A stretch of 16,505 nt of DNA from JANNFX01 sp031380225 (lineage in GTDB: Bacteria > Pseudomonadota > Alphaproteobacteria > Rhizobiales > Hyphomicrobiaceae). The stretch lies in contig JANNFX010000164.1 of NCBI GenBank assembly GCA_031380225.1, forward strand, positions 1-16,505. Direction: 5' to 3'. The position numbers were made by a program, and so were the translations under genes. The notes below the pieces were generated by a model. That model saw only the letters and a program-made list of their open reading frames with translations. It ran no database searches and was not told where the DNA came from. Positions 1 to 7,965 of this stretch are shown piece after piece. Numbering within the stretch: the stretch's first letter is position 1; every line of letters starts with the position of its first letter.

Positions 1-764
1 GCGAGATCAGGGCCAACGAGAACACCTTGGCCAATTGTATGACACGCAGCGCAGGCCTTAATGAACAGCCCCTGTCCAGGCGTTAAATGCATTGCGGCAG
101 CTGGTGCAACAGCGGATTCAGCAATGACGGTATGGACTTGCTGACGCCACTTCGGATCCATATTGCGGATCGTTGCGACGAGCTGATCGATATCCGAAAA
201 CGCTGAATCGCGGCCCCACTCACCAGTACTTCCATTGCCGAGCATGACGTCGTTGCGATGTTCACTCAGAGACCGGCTGCGCTCGCCAAGTTTATGCCGA
301 ATGATATCGATATCGTCTGGCTTGCCAGTCAAGAACAGCCAGCCGGGGCCAGCCTTGAACGTCTCGGCATACTTAGCCAGCATTTCAGGCCCATCCATCA
401 CGGGATCAATCGTAATCGAATAAAAGAAAATATCGCGGCCAACCACATCGCCAAGCCGTTCTTTCACTTCCGCAAGCCGTGCCGTCGTCAATGGGCAAAT
501 ATTCGCACAGCTCGTGTAAATAAAATTGACGACAACGATCTTGTCTTTGATCAAATCATCATAAAAACGCAGCGTGCGGCCGTCGTGCGTCATGACTGGC
601 AGATTAGTGAAATAGTCCGCACCCCAAGGGGATGTTGACGGTGCCTCCGCGTTCGTTGGCGTAAAAAACGTTAGCAATCCGGCAGTCACTGACATCAACA
701 CCAGAACAATTCGGCACGAAGAACGAGATGCTCGAACCGACGCACCTTTGAAGCCATGCAACAT
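1..764 (-). CDS. SCO1/SenC copper chaperone fused to cytochrome c domain (partial, C-terminus off window)
   Basis: My own reverse-strand translation gives an open frame from ATG at 764 to the left edge (254 codons, no stop). AGGAAG lies 4 bases before the ATG. The order is an N-terminal hydrophobic signal or anchor (about residues 18-34, ending near NAEA), then a thioredoxin-like SCO domain with the copper motif TSCANICP near residues 84-91 and the downstream histidine in SEHRNDVMLGN, then a C-terminal heme motif CAACH (about bases 41-58). SCO proteins deliver copper to periplasmic cuproenzymes or act as thiol reductants. The added cytochrome c domain suggests that redox and copper functions are combined. 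It lies just downstream of the multicopper oxidase gene on the same strand, so that oxidase is the obvious client (inference). Family assignment is firm; the C-terminal extent cannot be seen. Confidence 0.88.
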   Translation of the reverse strand, partial: MLHGFKGASVRASRSSCRIVLVLMSVTAGLLTFFTPTNAEAPSTSPWGADYFTNLPVMTHDGRTLRFYDDLIKDKIVVVNFIYTSCANICPLTTARLAEVKERLGDVVGRDIFFYSITIDPVMDGPEMLAKYAETFKAGPGWLFLTGKPDDIDIIRHKLGERSRSLSEHRNDVMLGNGSTGEWGRDSAFSDIDQLVATIRNMDPKWRQQVHTVIAESAVAPAAAMHLTPGQGLFIKACAACHTIGQGVLVGPDL

Positions 765-787
765 AACGCTTCCTAAATTCCTGCCCG

Positions 788-826
788 AAAAAAAGGAGGC
801 AGCTGCCATAGCGGCCAGCCGCCTCC
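788..826 (-). terminator. Intrinsic terminator between the multicopper oxidase and SCO genes
   Basis: Read on the minus strand, an 11-bp stem (GGAGGCGGCTG with CAGCTGCCTCC, one G-U pair) closes a 10-base loop and is followed at once by seven T. It starts 11 bases after the oxidase stop codon and ends 24 bases before the SCO-cytochrome start. It should end or attenuate the oxidase transcript before the second gene. Confidence 0.8.
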
Positions 827-836
827 AGTCGCCGCC

Positions 837-3143
837 CTATTTACTTGAAACTTGTTTCTTTCGCGGATCACCCTCTGGAAGGATTTCAGGCGTCATGAAG
901 GTGACACCATCTGCCGTTGGAATTGGCGTCGGAGAAACGGCAAGTTGAGGCTCACCGTTGTCGCTCAACACCTGGTAGCGCATCAGCATTGCAAAATCTT
1001 CATGCACAGTGTTGTGGCAGTGGTTGACATATGATCCACCAAACTCGCCAAACTGCACTTGGAATTTTACCTGCCCGCCCGGCCGCAATCGCCACACGTC
1101 CTTCCGCACAAGGCGCTCGGTTGCCGGGATAGCTGCAGTGCCGCGATTGATCGTGATGCCTTCTTCAAAGTGCAGATGAATTGGGTGATCCCAACCACCT
1201 CCGCCATTGATATAGGTCCAGTGTTCAACTTCGCCGGGCTTCGGGATCAACAGCGAAATGCGATTTGCATTCAGTGAGTGAGCGGTCTCTCCATTGACGC
1301 TCATGACCCATGGTAAGAATTCCTTGTCTTCGCAACTTGGCAAACAACCGCCATTTACGGAACTTGGATTTGGTTCTTTGCGCTTAAATTCGACGACTCG
1401 CGTTCTAACCGGCACCACGATTGGGATTTGGTCCGTCAGTTTCGATGGGACTTGGCTGCGGTCTTGGTCGGTGTAACGCAATAGAACGCCTGGAACGTCG
1501 ACACTCTGAACCTGACCTACGACGCGGAACTCCATGATCGGCCCGGCACCCGGATCTTCAATCACACCTTTTGTTGCTTCAGCGATTGTGAGCGCTTTGT
1601 CTGGCTTTCGCCCGTTGGTTTGCCGCAGGAGATTTAACATCCGGACTTTGCTGCCAATTTTGAACTTTGAAAAATCGACAACGATGTCGTAACGCTCACC
1701 GGTGCCTTGCTCGTCGAGTTCTTGCAGAGTAATCGGATTGACAACCAAATTGCCGTCGTTGGCAATGAATTGGAATGGAACGGCCTTGCCTGCCGAGTCC
1801 GCCAGCACCAGCTTGATAAAGCGCGACATGCAGGCGTTCAACAACCGGAACCGGTATTTGCGCGGCAGCACTTCGAAGAACGGAGCATAGGTACTGTTGA
1901 CGCACATGACATCACCAATGAAGCCATCGCTGTCAAATATGTCGAAGAACAACTGCCCGTCTGGTTTGTAGGCACAATCAGATACAATGAGATTGACGTC
2001 AAAATCGACATTGCCCCAGTCAAGCAACTTGCCGCTTGGCAAGCGAAGGTTGACGCCATCTGTCAGCTCTTCGTGGCCGCGGTCAGGACCGCTGTAATAG
2101 TTGATTGCACCGACATTGCCCTTGTAGACATTTTCGGCCGTAAAAAAGAACCGGTGGTCGTGGAACCACATCGATCCCTGCAATTCGCGGTAGTCGCCCG
2201 CTACATAATTCAAGCCGCCGTTGCCATTCGGACCTGAAGCCCGAGGTTCCGTCGCCAGCCGGTTGATCTTATCGCGGCGCGCAAGCGTCGTGCTCCAGCG
2301 GTAGTCGTAAAACGTGCCTGGGAAATGAAACGCGTTACTGGCGCCATCGCTCTCAGCACCGTTGTGAGCATTGTGGAAATGAGTCGAGATTTCGTTGCGG
2401 CCAAAGCCATTATTCTTCGTGCGATCAACAGGAAGATTATTGTAGATGCGCGTCAAAATTGGCTCACCATAGCGGCCTTTAATCAGTGGCGGCACCGATT
2501 TGCCACGCGCAAAGCGGCCTGCACCAAAACTCCAAACACTGTTGCGATCTTGATGCGGCATGCGTGGGTGATAATAAGTGTCGCCGTCGCATTGGCCCAT
2601 CGACAATATATAGGCAACCTTGGGGAAAAACTCGTCCCAGCGCTGATGTGCAAAGAATTCGCCTGGCGGGCGGCCTTCCATCGGCCCTCGGTTCGTCAAC
2701 GGGTTGCGGAACAGATTGGCACCAGATCCGGAACCAGAACCAGAACTTAAGCCGGCATACGCGTTGTAGTCAGTGTGATAAGAAAGTTTCTTGGCAAGCG
2801 GCTCTGCCATCGTGCTTGGAAACGCAGCGTGGCCTTGCGCTGTTTTTGTGAGCGGAATCGGAGTTTGGACGTCAAGCCTATGAAGCGGCTCCGAGAACTT
2901 GGTCGCTCCAAACAATGGGCTGCGCGGCGTACCGGTCGGCACCAAGGCGTATGCGCTTTGTGCAAACGGACTGAGCCCGTTTTTGCATGCGAGCATGCCG
3001 CCTGCAGTGAATATTCCCCAGCGCATCAGGTCACGCTTAGAAATCTGGCCATGAGACAGGGCTTTTACGATTTCCGCCCGGTTGTTCCGCGCATTCTGGG
3101 CTTCCATTTGCCGGCGGCGGGAGGCTTTTTCATCAATATACAT
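837..3143 (-). CDS. Large multicopper oxidase with Tat-like leader
   Basis: A 768-residue oxidase is predicted from ATG 3143; a TTG 15 bases upstream would add five residues. All four copper signatures are present: HFHNAH (about 253-258), WFHDH (about 323-327), HPIHLH (about 651-656) and HCHNTVHEDFAM (about 707-718), the last giving the Cys, His and Met for type 1 copper. This supports oxidation of a substrate coupled to oxygen reduction in the periplasm or outside the cell. The leader has a KRDLMRWGIFTAGG segment near residue 36, a Tat-like signal with K in place of the first Arg, ending near AQSAYA. An SGSGSGSG run near residue 132 is a likely flexible linker. At about 770 residues it is longer than CotA or CueO laccases (about 500). 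The substrate is unknown; Mn(II), Fe(II), Cu(I) or phenols are possible. The neighbouring SCO-cytochrome gene fits copper loading. Confidence 0.88.
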   Translation of the reverse strand: MYIDEKASRRRQMEAQNARNNRAEIVKALSHGQISKRDLMRWGIFTAGGMLACKNGLSPFAQSAYALVPTGTPRSPLFGATKFSEPLHRLDVQTPIPLTKTAQGHAAFPSTMAEPLAKKLSYHTDYNAYAGLSSGSGSGSGANLFRNPLTNRGPMEGRPPGEFFAHQRWDEFFPKVAYILSMGQCDGDTYYHPRMPHQDRNSVWSFGAGRFARGKSVPPLIKGRYGEPILTRIYNNLPVDRTKNNGFGRNEISTHFHNAHNGAESDGASNAFHFPGTFYDYRWSTTLARRDKINRLATEPRASGPNGNGGLNYVAGDYRELQGSMWFHDHRFFFTAENVYKGNVGAINYYSGPDRGHEELTDGVNLRLPSGKLLDWGNVDFDVNLIVSDCAYKPDGQLFFDIFDSDGFIGDVMCVNSTYAPFFEVLPRKYRFRLLNACMSRFIKLVLADSAGKAVPFQFIANDGNLVVNPITLQELDEQGTGERYDIVVDFSKFKIGSKVRMLNLLRQTNGRKPDKALTIAEATKGVIEDPGAGPIMEFRVVGQVQSVDVPGVLLRYTDQDRSQVPSKLTDQIPIVVPVRTRVVEFKRKEPNPSSVNGGCLPSCEDKEFLPWVMSVNGETAHSLNANRISLLIPKPGEVEHWTYINGGGGWDHPIHLHFEEGITINRGTAAIPATERLVRKDVWRLRPGGQVKFQVQFGEFGGSYVNHCHNTVHEDFAMLMRYQVLSDNGEPQLAVSPTPIPTADGVTFMTPEILPEGDPRKKQVSSK
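2721..2746 (-). repeat. Short tandem hexamer encoding Gly-Ser linker
   Basis: On the minus strand, TTCTGG occurs twice and is followed by the variants TTCCGG and ATCTGG. These encode alternating Ser-Gly (SGSGSGSG) inside the oxidase, between the leader-proximal region and the first cupredoxin domain. Such a repeat can change length by slippage without breaking the frame, as long as whole hexamers are gained or lost. Confidence 0.6.
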
Positions 3144-3490
3144 TGCTCTATACCCCAATGACTCGAAAAAATTTCGTCATTCGAAGGCTGTCCGCGGTGC
3201 CACGCTGCATTCCAACCACTGCCGAATGATATTGGCTAAGCGCAGGATTCGATACGGACCATGGTCTGAGACCAGTGGCCAACAGAGACGCGCCTTCGCG
3301 CCGAATTAAAAGATCGCTGACAATTCAACCACTAACGCATGTGGACAATGCGCTGATTGGTGCCAGCGAGCCACGGCGCCGGCTCGACTTCAGTGCCCGA
3401 ATCGCGGCCCTCTCTAAGCGTGCTGGCGGTCCCAATCGACGGGATTTGTCCAGATCAGCATACGTTGTGTCGGAGCACGGCGATCGTTTG
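3144..3490. promoter_or_regulatory. Divergent intergenic region between oxidase and gspD
   Basis: This stretch of about 350 bases separates the divergent oxidase (minus) and gspD (plus) genes and must hold promoters for both. Two symmetric elements are visible: an imperfect inverted repeat, ATGAC(t)CGAAA with TTTCGTCAT, at 3158-3180, 15 bases upstream of the oxidase start, and a perfect 13-base palindrome TGGTCTGAGACCA at 3262-3274. I could not identify convincing -35/-10 pairs. The gspD frame stays open back to a GTG at 3275, but that part lacks signal-peptide character and is treated as non-coding. Confidence 0.45.
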
Positions 3491-5854
3491 ATGTTTAATA
3501 GATTTCAAAAGCTATCGGCACCCGCCCGGCAGCCCGCACTAAGGACTGCGCGAGCCGTAGCGCTTCTGTGCGCCGCCGCCGCCGTGTCGGCCTGCTCGCT
3601 TGCCTCAGAACAATTATCGCTGCCGACATCAATCGTGGGGTCGGACGCACAGACCGGCAGTCTGCCGAACCCGAAAGGCGTTGCCTTAGGTGAAGCGGCC
3701 TCACCTGGTGCCACGCAAAATCAACTCTATCCTGGCAGCGCAGATTTTAACAAAACGCCCAGGCCGCAAGCGCAACAGCAGGGCAAAGCGTTCAGCGGTG
3801 TCAGCGGCGACGGGGTGACCCTCAATCTGGCCGGCGCCAGCGTAGCCGAAGCGGCAAAGGCCGTGCTCGGTGATGTGCTCGGCGTTAACTACACCGTCAG
3901 CGACAAGGTCCAAGGCTCGGTCACACTGCAGACCTCGAAGCCGGTCAGCAAAGATGGCGTGCTGGAAATTTTTGAATCTGTTCTTGCATCCAGCGACGCC
4001 GCGATTTTGGTCGATGGCGCCGTATACCGTGTCGTATCTCGCGAAGAAGCCTTCAATTCAGGTAAGCCGATGCGGGAGCGCGGCGCGCTTGGCGCGCGAA
4101 CGCCCGGAATGTCGACGGAAATCGTACCGCTGAAGTACGTGTCTGCCGTTGAAATGGAGCGCATTCTGAAGTCGGTGGCCCCGCAAGGCGTTGTCGCCCG
4201 GATCGACAGCGCACGCAACTTGTTGGTTTTGACGGGCACCCGGTCTGATCTCACTTCAATGGTTGAGACCGTTAACGTGTTCGATGTCGACTGGATGCGG
4301 AATATGTCGTTCGGCATTTTCCCGATTGAAACGTCGGACACCGAGGCCATTGCTCAAGAACTCGATACTATCTTCGCCAACGACCGCGATAGTCCGTCGA
4401 AAGGCGTCGTGCGCTTTGTGCCGAACGCACGCATGAAATCGATTGTCGTCATCACATCGCGCCCTGAGTATCTCAAGAAGGCCGAGACTTGGATCAAACG
4501 CATCGACATGGCCGGCGCGGCGACGGAGAAGCGAGCGTTTGTCTACAACGTGCAGTACCGGCCTGTGCAGGAACTCGCTTCACTCTTGCAGAAGATCTAT
4601 AGCTCCAAAGAACAAGGCCGCACTGGCGCACTGCGCGAGACCACGCTTGGTGTAAATGCCGTCGCGATCGACGGACCATTCGCTGGAACCGACACGCCAA
4701 CGGATCCAACCCATTCACGGGACTGGACGACTGGCCCTTCGCCGTTGCCGCCAGCCGCTGACGCGGCTAAATCGGGTACAGTGCCTGCTCCCGCCGGCAC
4801 CGCCGCATCAGTAGCTGCGGCCACTACGACTGGCCAAGCCGGCGGCACGGCTCTCCTTCCAGCTGAAGCCGTGGCGAACACAGCCCCGATGTCTGAGTTG
4901 CCGCCGGATGATCGCTCCAGTGGCATTTCGATTGTCGCGGATGACAGCAATAACGCACTGGTCATTTCCGCCACGCCGTCTGAAATCAAGCGCATTCGCC
5001 AGATACTGACTCAGATTGACGTTATCCCGGTCCAGCTTTTGCTCGAAGCGACAATCGCCGAAGTCACGCTAAACGATGACTTGAAGTTCGGTGTGCGCTG
5101 GTTCTTCGAAAAGAGCGGGAACGAATTCAAGCTGACAGACACTCTCGCGGACAAAGCCATCGGAGCGGTTGCGCCAGCGTTTGCTGGGTTCTCATACTTC
5201 TTGAATCTACCAAGTGCCAAAGTTGCACTCAATGCCCTTGCTGACATCACAAACGTCAATGTTGTATCATCGCCGTCGCTGATGGTTTTGAACAACAAGC
5301 GGGCCGTTCTACAGATCGGCGATGAGGTGCCCGTCGCTACCCGGTCGGCGGTGACTGTGATTAACCCTGACGCGCCAATCGTGAACTCAATTGAGTTCCG
5401 TCATACGGGCGTGCTGCTCAACATCACGCCGCGTGTCAGTGACGACGGCCGCATTCTGTTGGAAATTGACCAAGAAATCAGTGACGCGAAATCGACCACA
5501 TCGTCGACGATCGACTCGCCGACAATTCAACAACGGCGCATAAAGACCACCGTGGCCGTTAACGACGGCGGTACTATCGTTCTGGCCGGCATGATGCAGG
5601 ACAAAGCCACCCGTACCCGCCAGCAGGTGCCTCTGATCGGCGACATCCCACTGCTCGGGAATGCGTTCAAAAATAAAGACGATGCCATAACCCGAACCGA
5701 ACTTCTGATTGCGATTTCTCCGCATATCGTCAAGGATAACCGTCAAGTCAGCGAGATCGCAGCCGAATTCCGCGATAGGCTGAACTTCAATACAAGGCCG
5801 CAACGCGCGACACCGCCAGATCACAGGGAAACCTTCGATCGGATCTCGCGCTAA
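3491..5854 (+). CDS. gspD: Type II secretion outer-membrane secretin GspD (lipoprotein)
   Basis: A 787-residue secretin is predicted that forms the outer-membrane channel of type II secretion. ATG 3491 is chosen because it puts a lipoprotein signal at the N-terminus (hydrophobic stretch then VSAC, Cys 35); the frame stays open to GTG 3275. No good ribosome-binding site precedes 3491, so the start is moderately sure. Domains in order: N0 (about 103-183), N1 (about 209-270), N2 (about 273-336), N3 (about 349-510, interrupted by an Ala/Thr/Pro-rich loop at about 390-470), then the secretin core with VVSSPSLMVLNNKRA, RHTGVLLNITPRVSDDGRI and VPLIGDIPLLGNAF, ending near residue 753. The loop inside N3 is longer than usual. 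The lipid anchor may replace the need for a separate pilotin (inference). gspK follows after 38 bases, so the two are probably one operon. Confidence 0.93.
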   Translation: MFNRFQKLSAPARQPALRTARAVALLCAAAAVSACSLASEQLSLPTSIVGSDAQTGSLPNPKGVALGEAASPGATQNQLYPGSADFNKTPRPQAQQQGKAFSGVSGDGVTLNLAGASVAEAAKAVLGDVLGVNYTVSDKVQGSVTLQTSKPVSKDGVLEIFESVLASSDAAILVDGAVYRVVSREEAFNSGKPMRERGALGARTPGMSTEIVPLKYVSAVEMERILKSVAPQGVVARIDSARNLLVLTGTRSDLTSMVETVNVFDVDWMRNMSFGIFPIETSDTEAIAQELDTIFANDRDSPSKGVVRFVPNARMKSIVVITSRPEYLKKAETWIKRIDMAGAATEKRAFVYNVQYRPVQELASLLQKIYSSKEQGRTGALRETTLGVNAVAIDGPFAGTDTPTDPTHSRDWTTGPSPLPPAADAAKSGTVPAPAGTAASVAAATTTGQAGGTALLPAEAVANTAPMSELPPDDRSSGISIVADDSNNALVISATPSEIKRIRQILTQIDVIPVQLLLEATIAEVTLNDDLKFGVRWFFEKSGNEFKLTDTLADKAIGAVAPAFAGFSYFLNLPSAKVALNALADITNVNVVSSPSLMVLNNKRAVLQIGDEVPVATRSAVTVINPDAPIVNSIEFRHTGVLLNITPRVSDDGRILLEIDQEISDAKSTTSSTIDSPTIQQRRIKTTVAVNDGGTIVLAGMMQDKATRTRQQVPLIGDIPLLGNAFKNKDDAITRTELLIAISPHIVKDNRQVSEIAAEFRDRLNFNTRPQRATPPDHRETFDRISR

Positions 5855-5892
5855 GCGGGCTCTTCATCCCACAACGTGGGTCAGGTTGCGTA

Positions 5893-6864
5893 ATGTGGAC
5901 GTTTAGCAATCGGCTTCGACGAGCGAACCAAGCAGCGGCGCCGCGGGCAGAAACTGCCACTGCCGACAAAGGCTTCGTGCTCGTTCTCGTGTTGTGGGCT
6001 TCGATTTTTCTCGCCCTCTTAGCGGCGGGTTTTGCGGCGGCCATTCGCACTGATATTCGCGCAGCGACGATTGCAACCGAGCGCGCACGCGCAGAAGCGC
6101 TGGCCGACGGCGGCGTAAATCTAGCACTTCTTGATCTCATGGCGGCCCATCGCACCGCAGGCTTCGAACGGCGCTACCCCATTGAAGGCCGCCCGACAGG
6201 CTGCTTGGCCAGAGCTGGGGCGGTAATGACCATTCGCGTTGCCGACGAAGCTGGGAAAATAAACCTCAATCTCGCTAATGAGGCACTTTTGAGCCGGTTC
6301 TTTGCTGGGCTCGGCGCTTCACCAGATCAAGCTCAAAGCTTCGCAAGCCGGGTGTTGGATTTTCGTGATAGCGACGATAATCCTCGACCTGGAGGGGCAG
6401 AGCGCGAGGCCTACGCAGCCGCCGGTGAACGGACACTTCCTAAGGACGGTCCCTTCGACACCGTTGATGAACTCGATCAGGTGTCGGGCTTGCCAGCGGA
6501 TCTCGTGTCCAGAGCAAGGCCATTTGCGACCGTGCATTCTGGCGTCACCGGCATCGATGAGGATGTTGCGCCGCCTGGACTCCGGGAGATTTTGGATTCA
6601 GCCGAGCTTCAAACAGCGACGGGCGGTTTTGACTCTGCAGCAACTGGGAACGGTGGGACGTTCAAGTCCCGGTCGTTAAAATCCGCCTTTTCCATCTATT
6701 CTTTGACGCGCATGCCATCAGGCGTGCAGTACGTTGCCCATGTGATTGTCGAGTTTCCTCAACGGCAGCAGGAGTCGTACACGTTGCATCAATGGCGCCA
6801 AGGCAGTATTGGCGATCCTCGACAGTGGCTCATAGACGAAACTTCAACCTTGCCACCTTGTTAG
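5893..6864 (+). CDS. gspK: Type II secretion minor pseudopilin GspK
   Basis: The 323-residue protein has a prepilin-type N-terminus: a 27-residue leader ending DKG, then FVLVLVLWASIFLALLAAGF as the hydrophobic helix. Residue +5 after the cleavage point is not Glu, as is typical of GspK, which caps the pseudopilus tip with GspI and GspJ. The periplasmic part has the GspK signatures DEAGKINLNLA, VLDFRDSDDNPRPGGAE and a helix-hairpin-like GPFDTVDELDQVSGLP. The ATG lies 8 bases after a CAGG-type ribosome site and 38 bases after gspD. A small hairpin CCCAC/GTGGG (5868-5880) sits in the gap. Family and role are confident. The usual partners gspI and gspJ are not in this window. Confidence 0.9.
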   Translation: MWTFSNRLRRANQAAAPRAETATADKGFVLVLVLWASIFLALLAAGFAAAIRTDIRAATIATERARAEALADGGVNLALLDLMAAHRTAGFERRYPIEGRPTGCLARAGAVMTIRVADEAGKINLNLANEALLSRFFAGLGASPDQAQSFASRVLDFRDSDDNPRPGGAEREAYAAAGERTLPKDGPFDTVDELDQVSGLPADLVSRARPFATVHSGVTGIDEDVAPPGLREILDSAELQTATGGFDSAATGNGGTFKSRSLKSAFSIYSLTRMPSGVQYVAHVIVEFPQRQQESYTLHQWRQGSIGDPRQWLIDETSTLPPC

Positions 6865-6874
6865 CGGCGTCAAG

Positions 6875-7162
6875 TTATTTTAGGACCTGGACGCCTTCGG
6901 GATAGAAGGTGTCGACGGGCGCCTGCGAGTGGGCGTCGCGCAAGCGCCGCTGGCAATATCGTTTGCCGTTGACTTCCCAATAGCAATAGCTGCCGCAGTA
7001 CTCGATACCGCGCTCGAAGTAACAACCCCGGGCTTCAGTCAGCGGCAATTGCTCAGACGGCACGGGGCGATAGTGGCGCGACTGCGCTGAGACATCAACG
7101 GCTGAGGCGAGGACGCTGATCAGCACTGCTATGACCGCCAAAATCCGCACCTTCGCCTCCAT
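6875..7162 (-). CDS. Small secreted cysteine-containing protein, unknown function
   Basis: A 95-residue protein is predicted from ATG 7162; an ATG at 7195 would add 11 residues. A signal peptide is clear (MEAKVRILAVIAVLISVLAS, ending near VSAQS). The mature part of about 66 residues carries four cysteines in RGCYFERGIEYCGSYCYWE and KRYC, likely two disulfides, with many aromatic and basic residues. It lies convergent to gspK (10 bases between stop codons) and divergent from gspO, an odd placement inside a secretion cluster. I do not recognise the family. It could be an exported substrate, a periplasmic assembly aid or an unrelated insertion. No strong ribosome site precedes either start. Coding support comes from the signal peptide and Cys pattern only. 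Confidence 0.6.
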   Translation of the reverse strand: MEAKVRILAVIAVLISVLASAVDVSAQSRHYRPVPSEQLPLTEARGCYFERGIEYCGSYCYWEVNGKRYCQRRLRDAHSQAPVDTFYPEGVQVLK

Positions 7163-7276
7163 CGTGGACCCAAATTTACCGGCATTCGAAACCATTTCAC
7201 AACAATAACCTGAGTCGAGCGGCCGTTTGCCATCATAACTTAGTCATTGAATGCCCTTGTTCCCGTCCGAGCAGTC

Positions 7277-7855
7277 ATGAACTCAGTTCCATCGCCGGCT
7301 TCAGACGATACCTTGCCGCCGCCTCGCACCCTATTTGCGCTGGCGGCAGGATATGGTGTCATGGCAGTTCCCGCTGGTCTTGAGTTGGCAATGCCACGCA
7401 GCGTTGTGCTCGCAAGCGTCGCGCTGGCCGGAGTTTTAATTGCGTTATCGGCAATCGATCTCAAAAGTTTCCGGCTGCCCGACGTCTTGACACTACCTTT
7501 AATACTAGCCGGCATTGTACTCGCCGGATTGCTCGAATGGGACAGCCCGGTTTCGCGCGCCGCCGCATCCGCCCTCGGCTTTGGATTAGCCTATCTTGTT
7601 GCCCGCACCTATGAGGCTGTTCGTGGCCGCGGCGGACTTGGCCTCGGAGACGCGAAACTGTTCGCAGCCTCAGGCGCTTGGGTCGGAGCCGCGGGGCTCG
7701 CCACTGTTGTGCTGTATGCCTGCGCTACAGCCCTCCTCGCGCTGCTCGTGGCGCACGCCCGCAAGGCAGACCTATCGCTGACAACAGCAATTCCTTTTGG
7801 ACCATTCCTGGCGGCGGGGACGTGGCTCGTCTGGCTCTATGGGCCACTCGCTTAA
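7277..7855 (+). CDS. gspO: Single-domain prepilin peptidase (A24 family), T2SS
   Basis: A 192-residue polytopic membrane protease is predicted. It contains both catalytic aspartates of A24 peptidases: Asp 61 in AIDLKSFRLPD and Asp 125 in GLGLGDAKL, plus the later FGPFLAAG segment. It would cleave the leaders of the pseudopilins GspG and GspK after Gly at the inner membrane. It lacks the N-terminal cysteine-bearing methyltransferase domain of full-length PilD/GspO (about 290 residues), so it resembles the shorter CpaA/TadV-like or trimmed GspO forms. The start is uncertain: ATG 7277 is preferred, with TTG 7247 in frame as an alternative. Neither has a strong ribosome site. Clustering with gspG and gspK makes a T2SS role likely. 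Confidence 0.85.
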   Translation: MNSVPSPASDDTLPPPRTLFALAAGYGVMAVPAGLELAMPRSVVLASVALAGVLIALSAIDLKSFRLPDVLTLPLILAGIVLAGLLEWDSPVSRAAASALGFGLAYLVARTYEAVRGRGGLGLGDAKLFAASGAWVGAAGLATVVLYACATALLALLVAHARKADLSLTTAIPFGPFLAAGTWLVWLYGPLA

Positions 7856-7965
7856 CACTGACTTCAGGTAGAAGCGCCTTCAGACCTTCGACGGCTTGCT
7901 CAAGCGCAGCCCGCCGACTAAGTTAATGCTCAGCCCGCCGGCGGCGCGAGCGTAAGAGATTACAC

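Noticed and set aside
258..638. Plus-strand open frame of 126 codons
   Set aside because: It lies antisense to the SCO-cytochrome gene, whose minus-strand frame has recognisable copper and heme motifs.
3275..3490. Extended gspD start at GTG 3275 adding 72 residues
   Set aside because: It would place a long basic segment before a clear lipoprotein signal peptide and has no ribosome site; ATG 3491 fits the exported secretin.
6866..6895. GGCGTC/GACGCC inverted repeat as a gspK terminator
   Set aside because: Only six pairs with an 18-base loop and no T tract; it also lies partly in the coding end of the small secreted protein.
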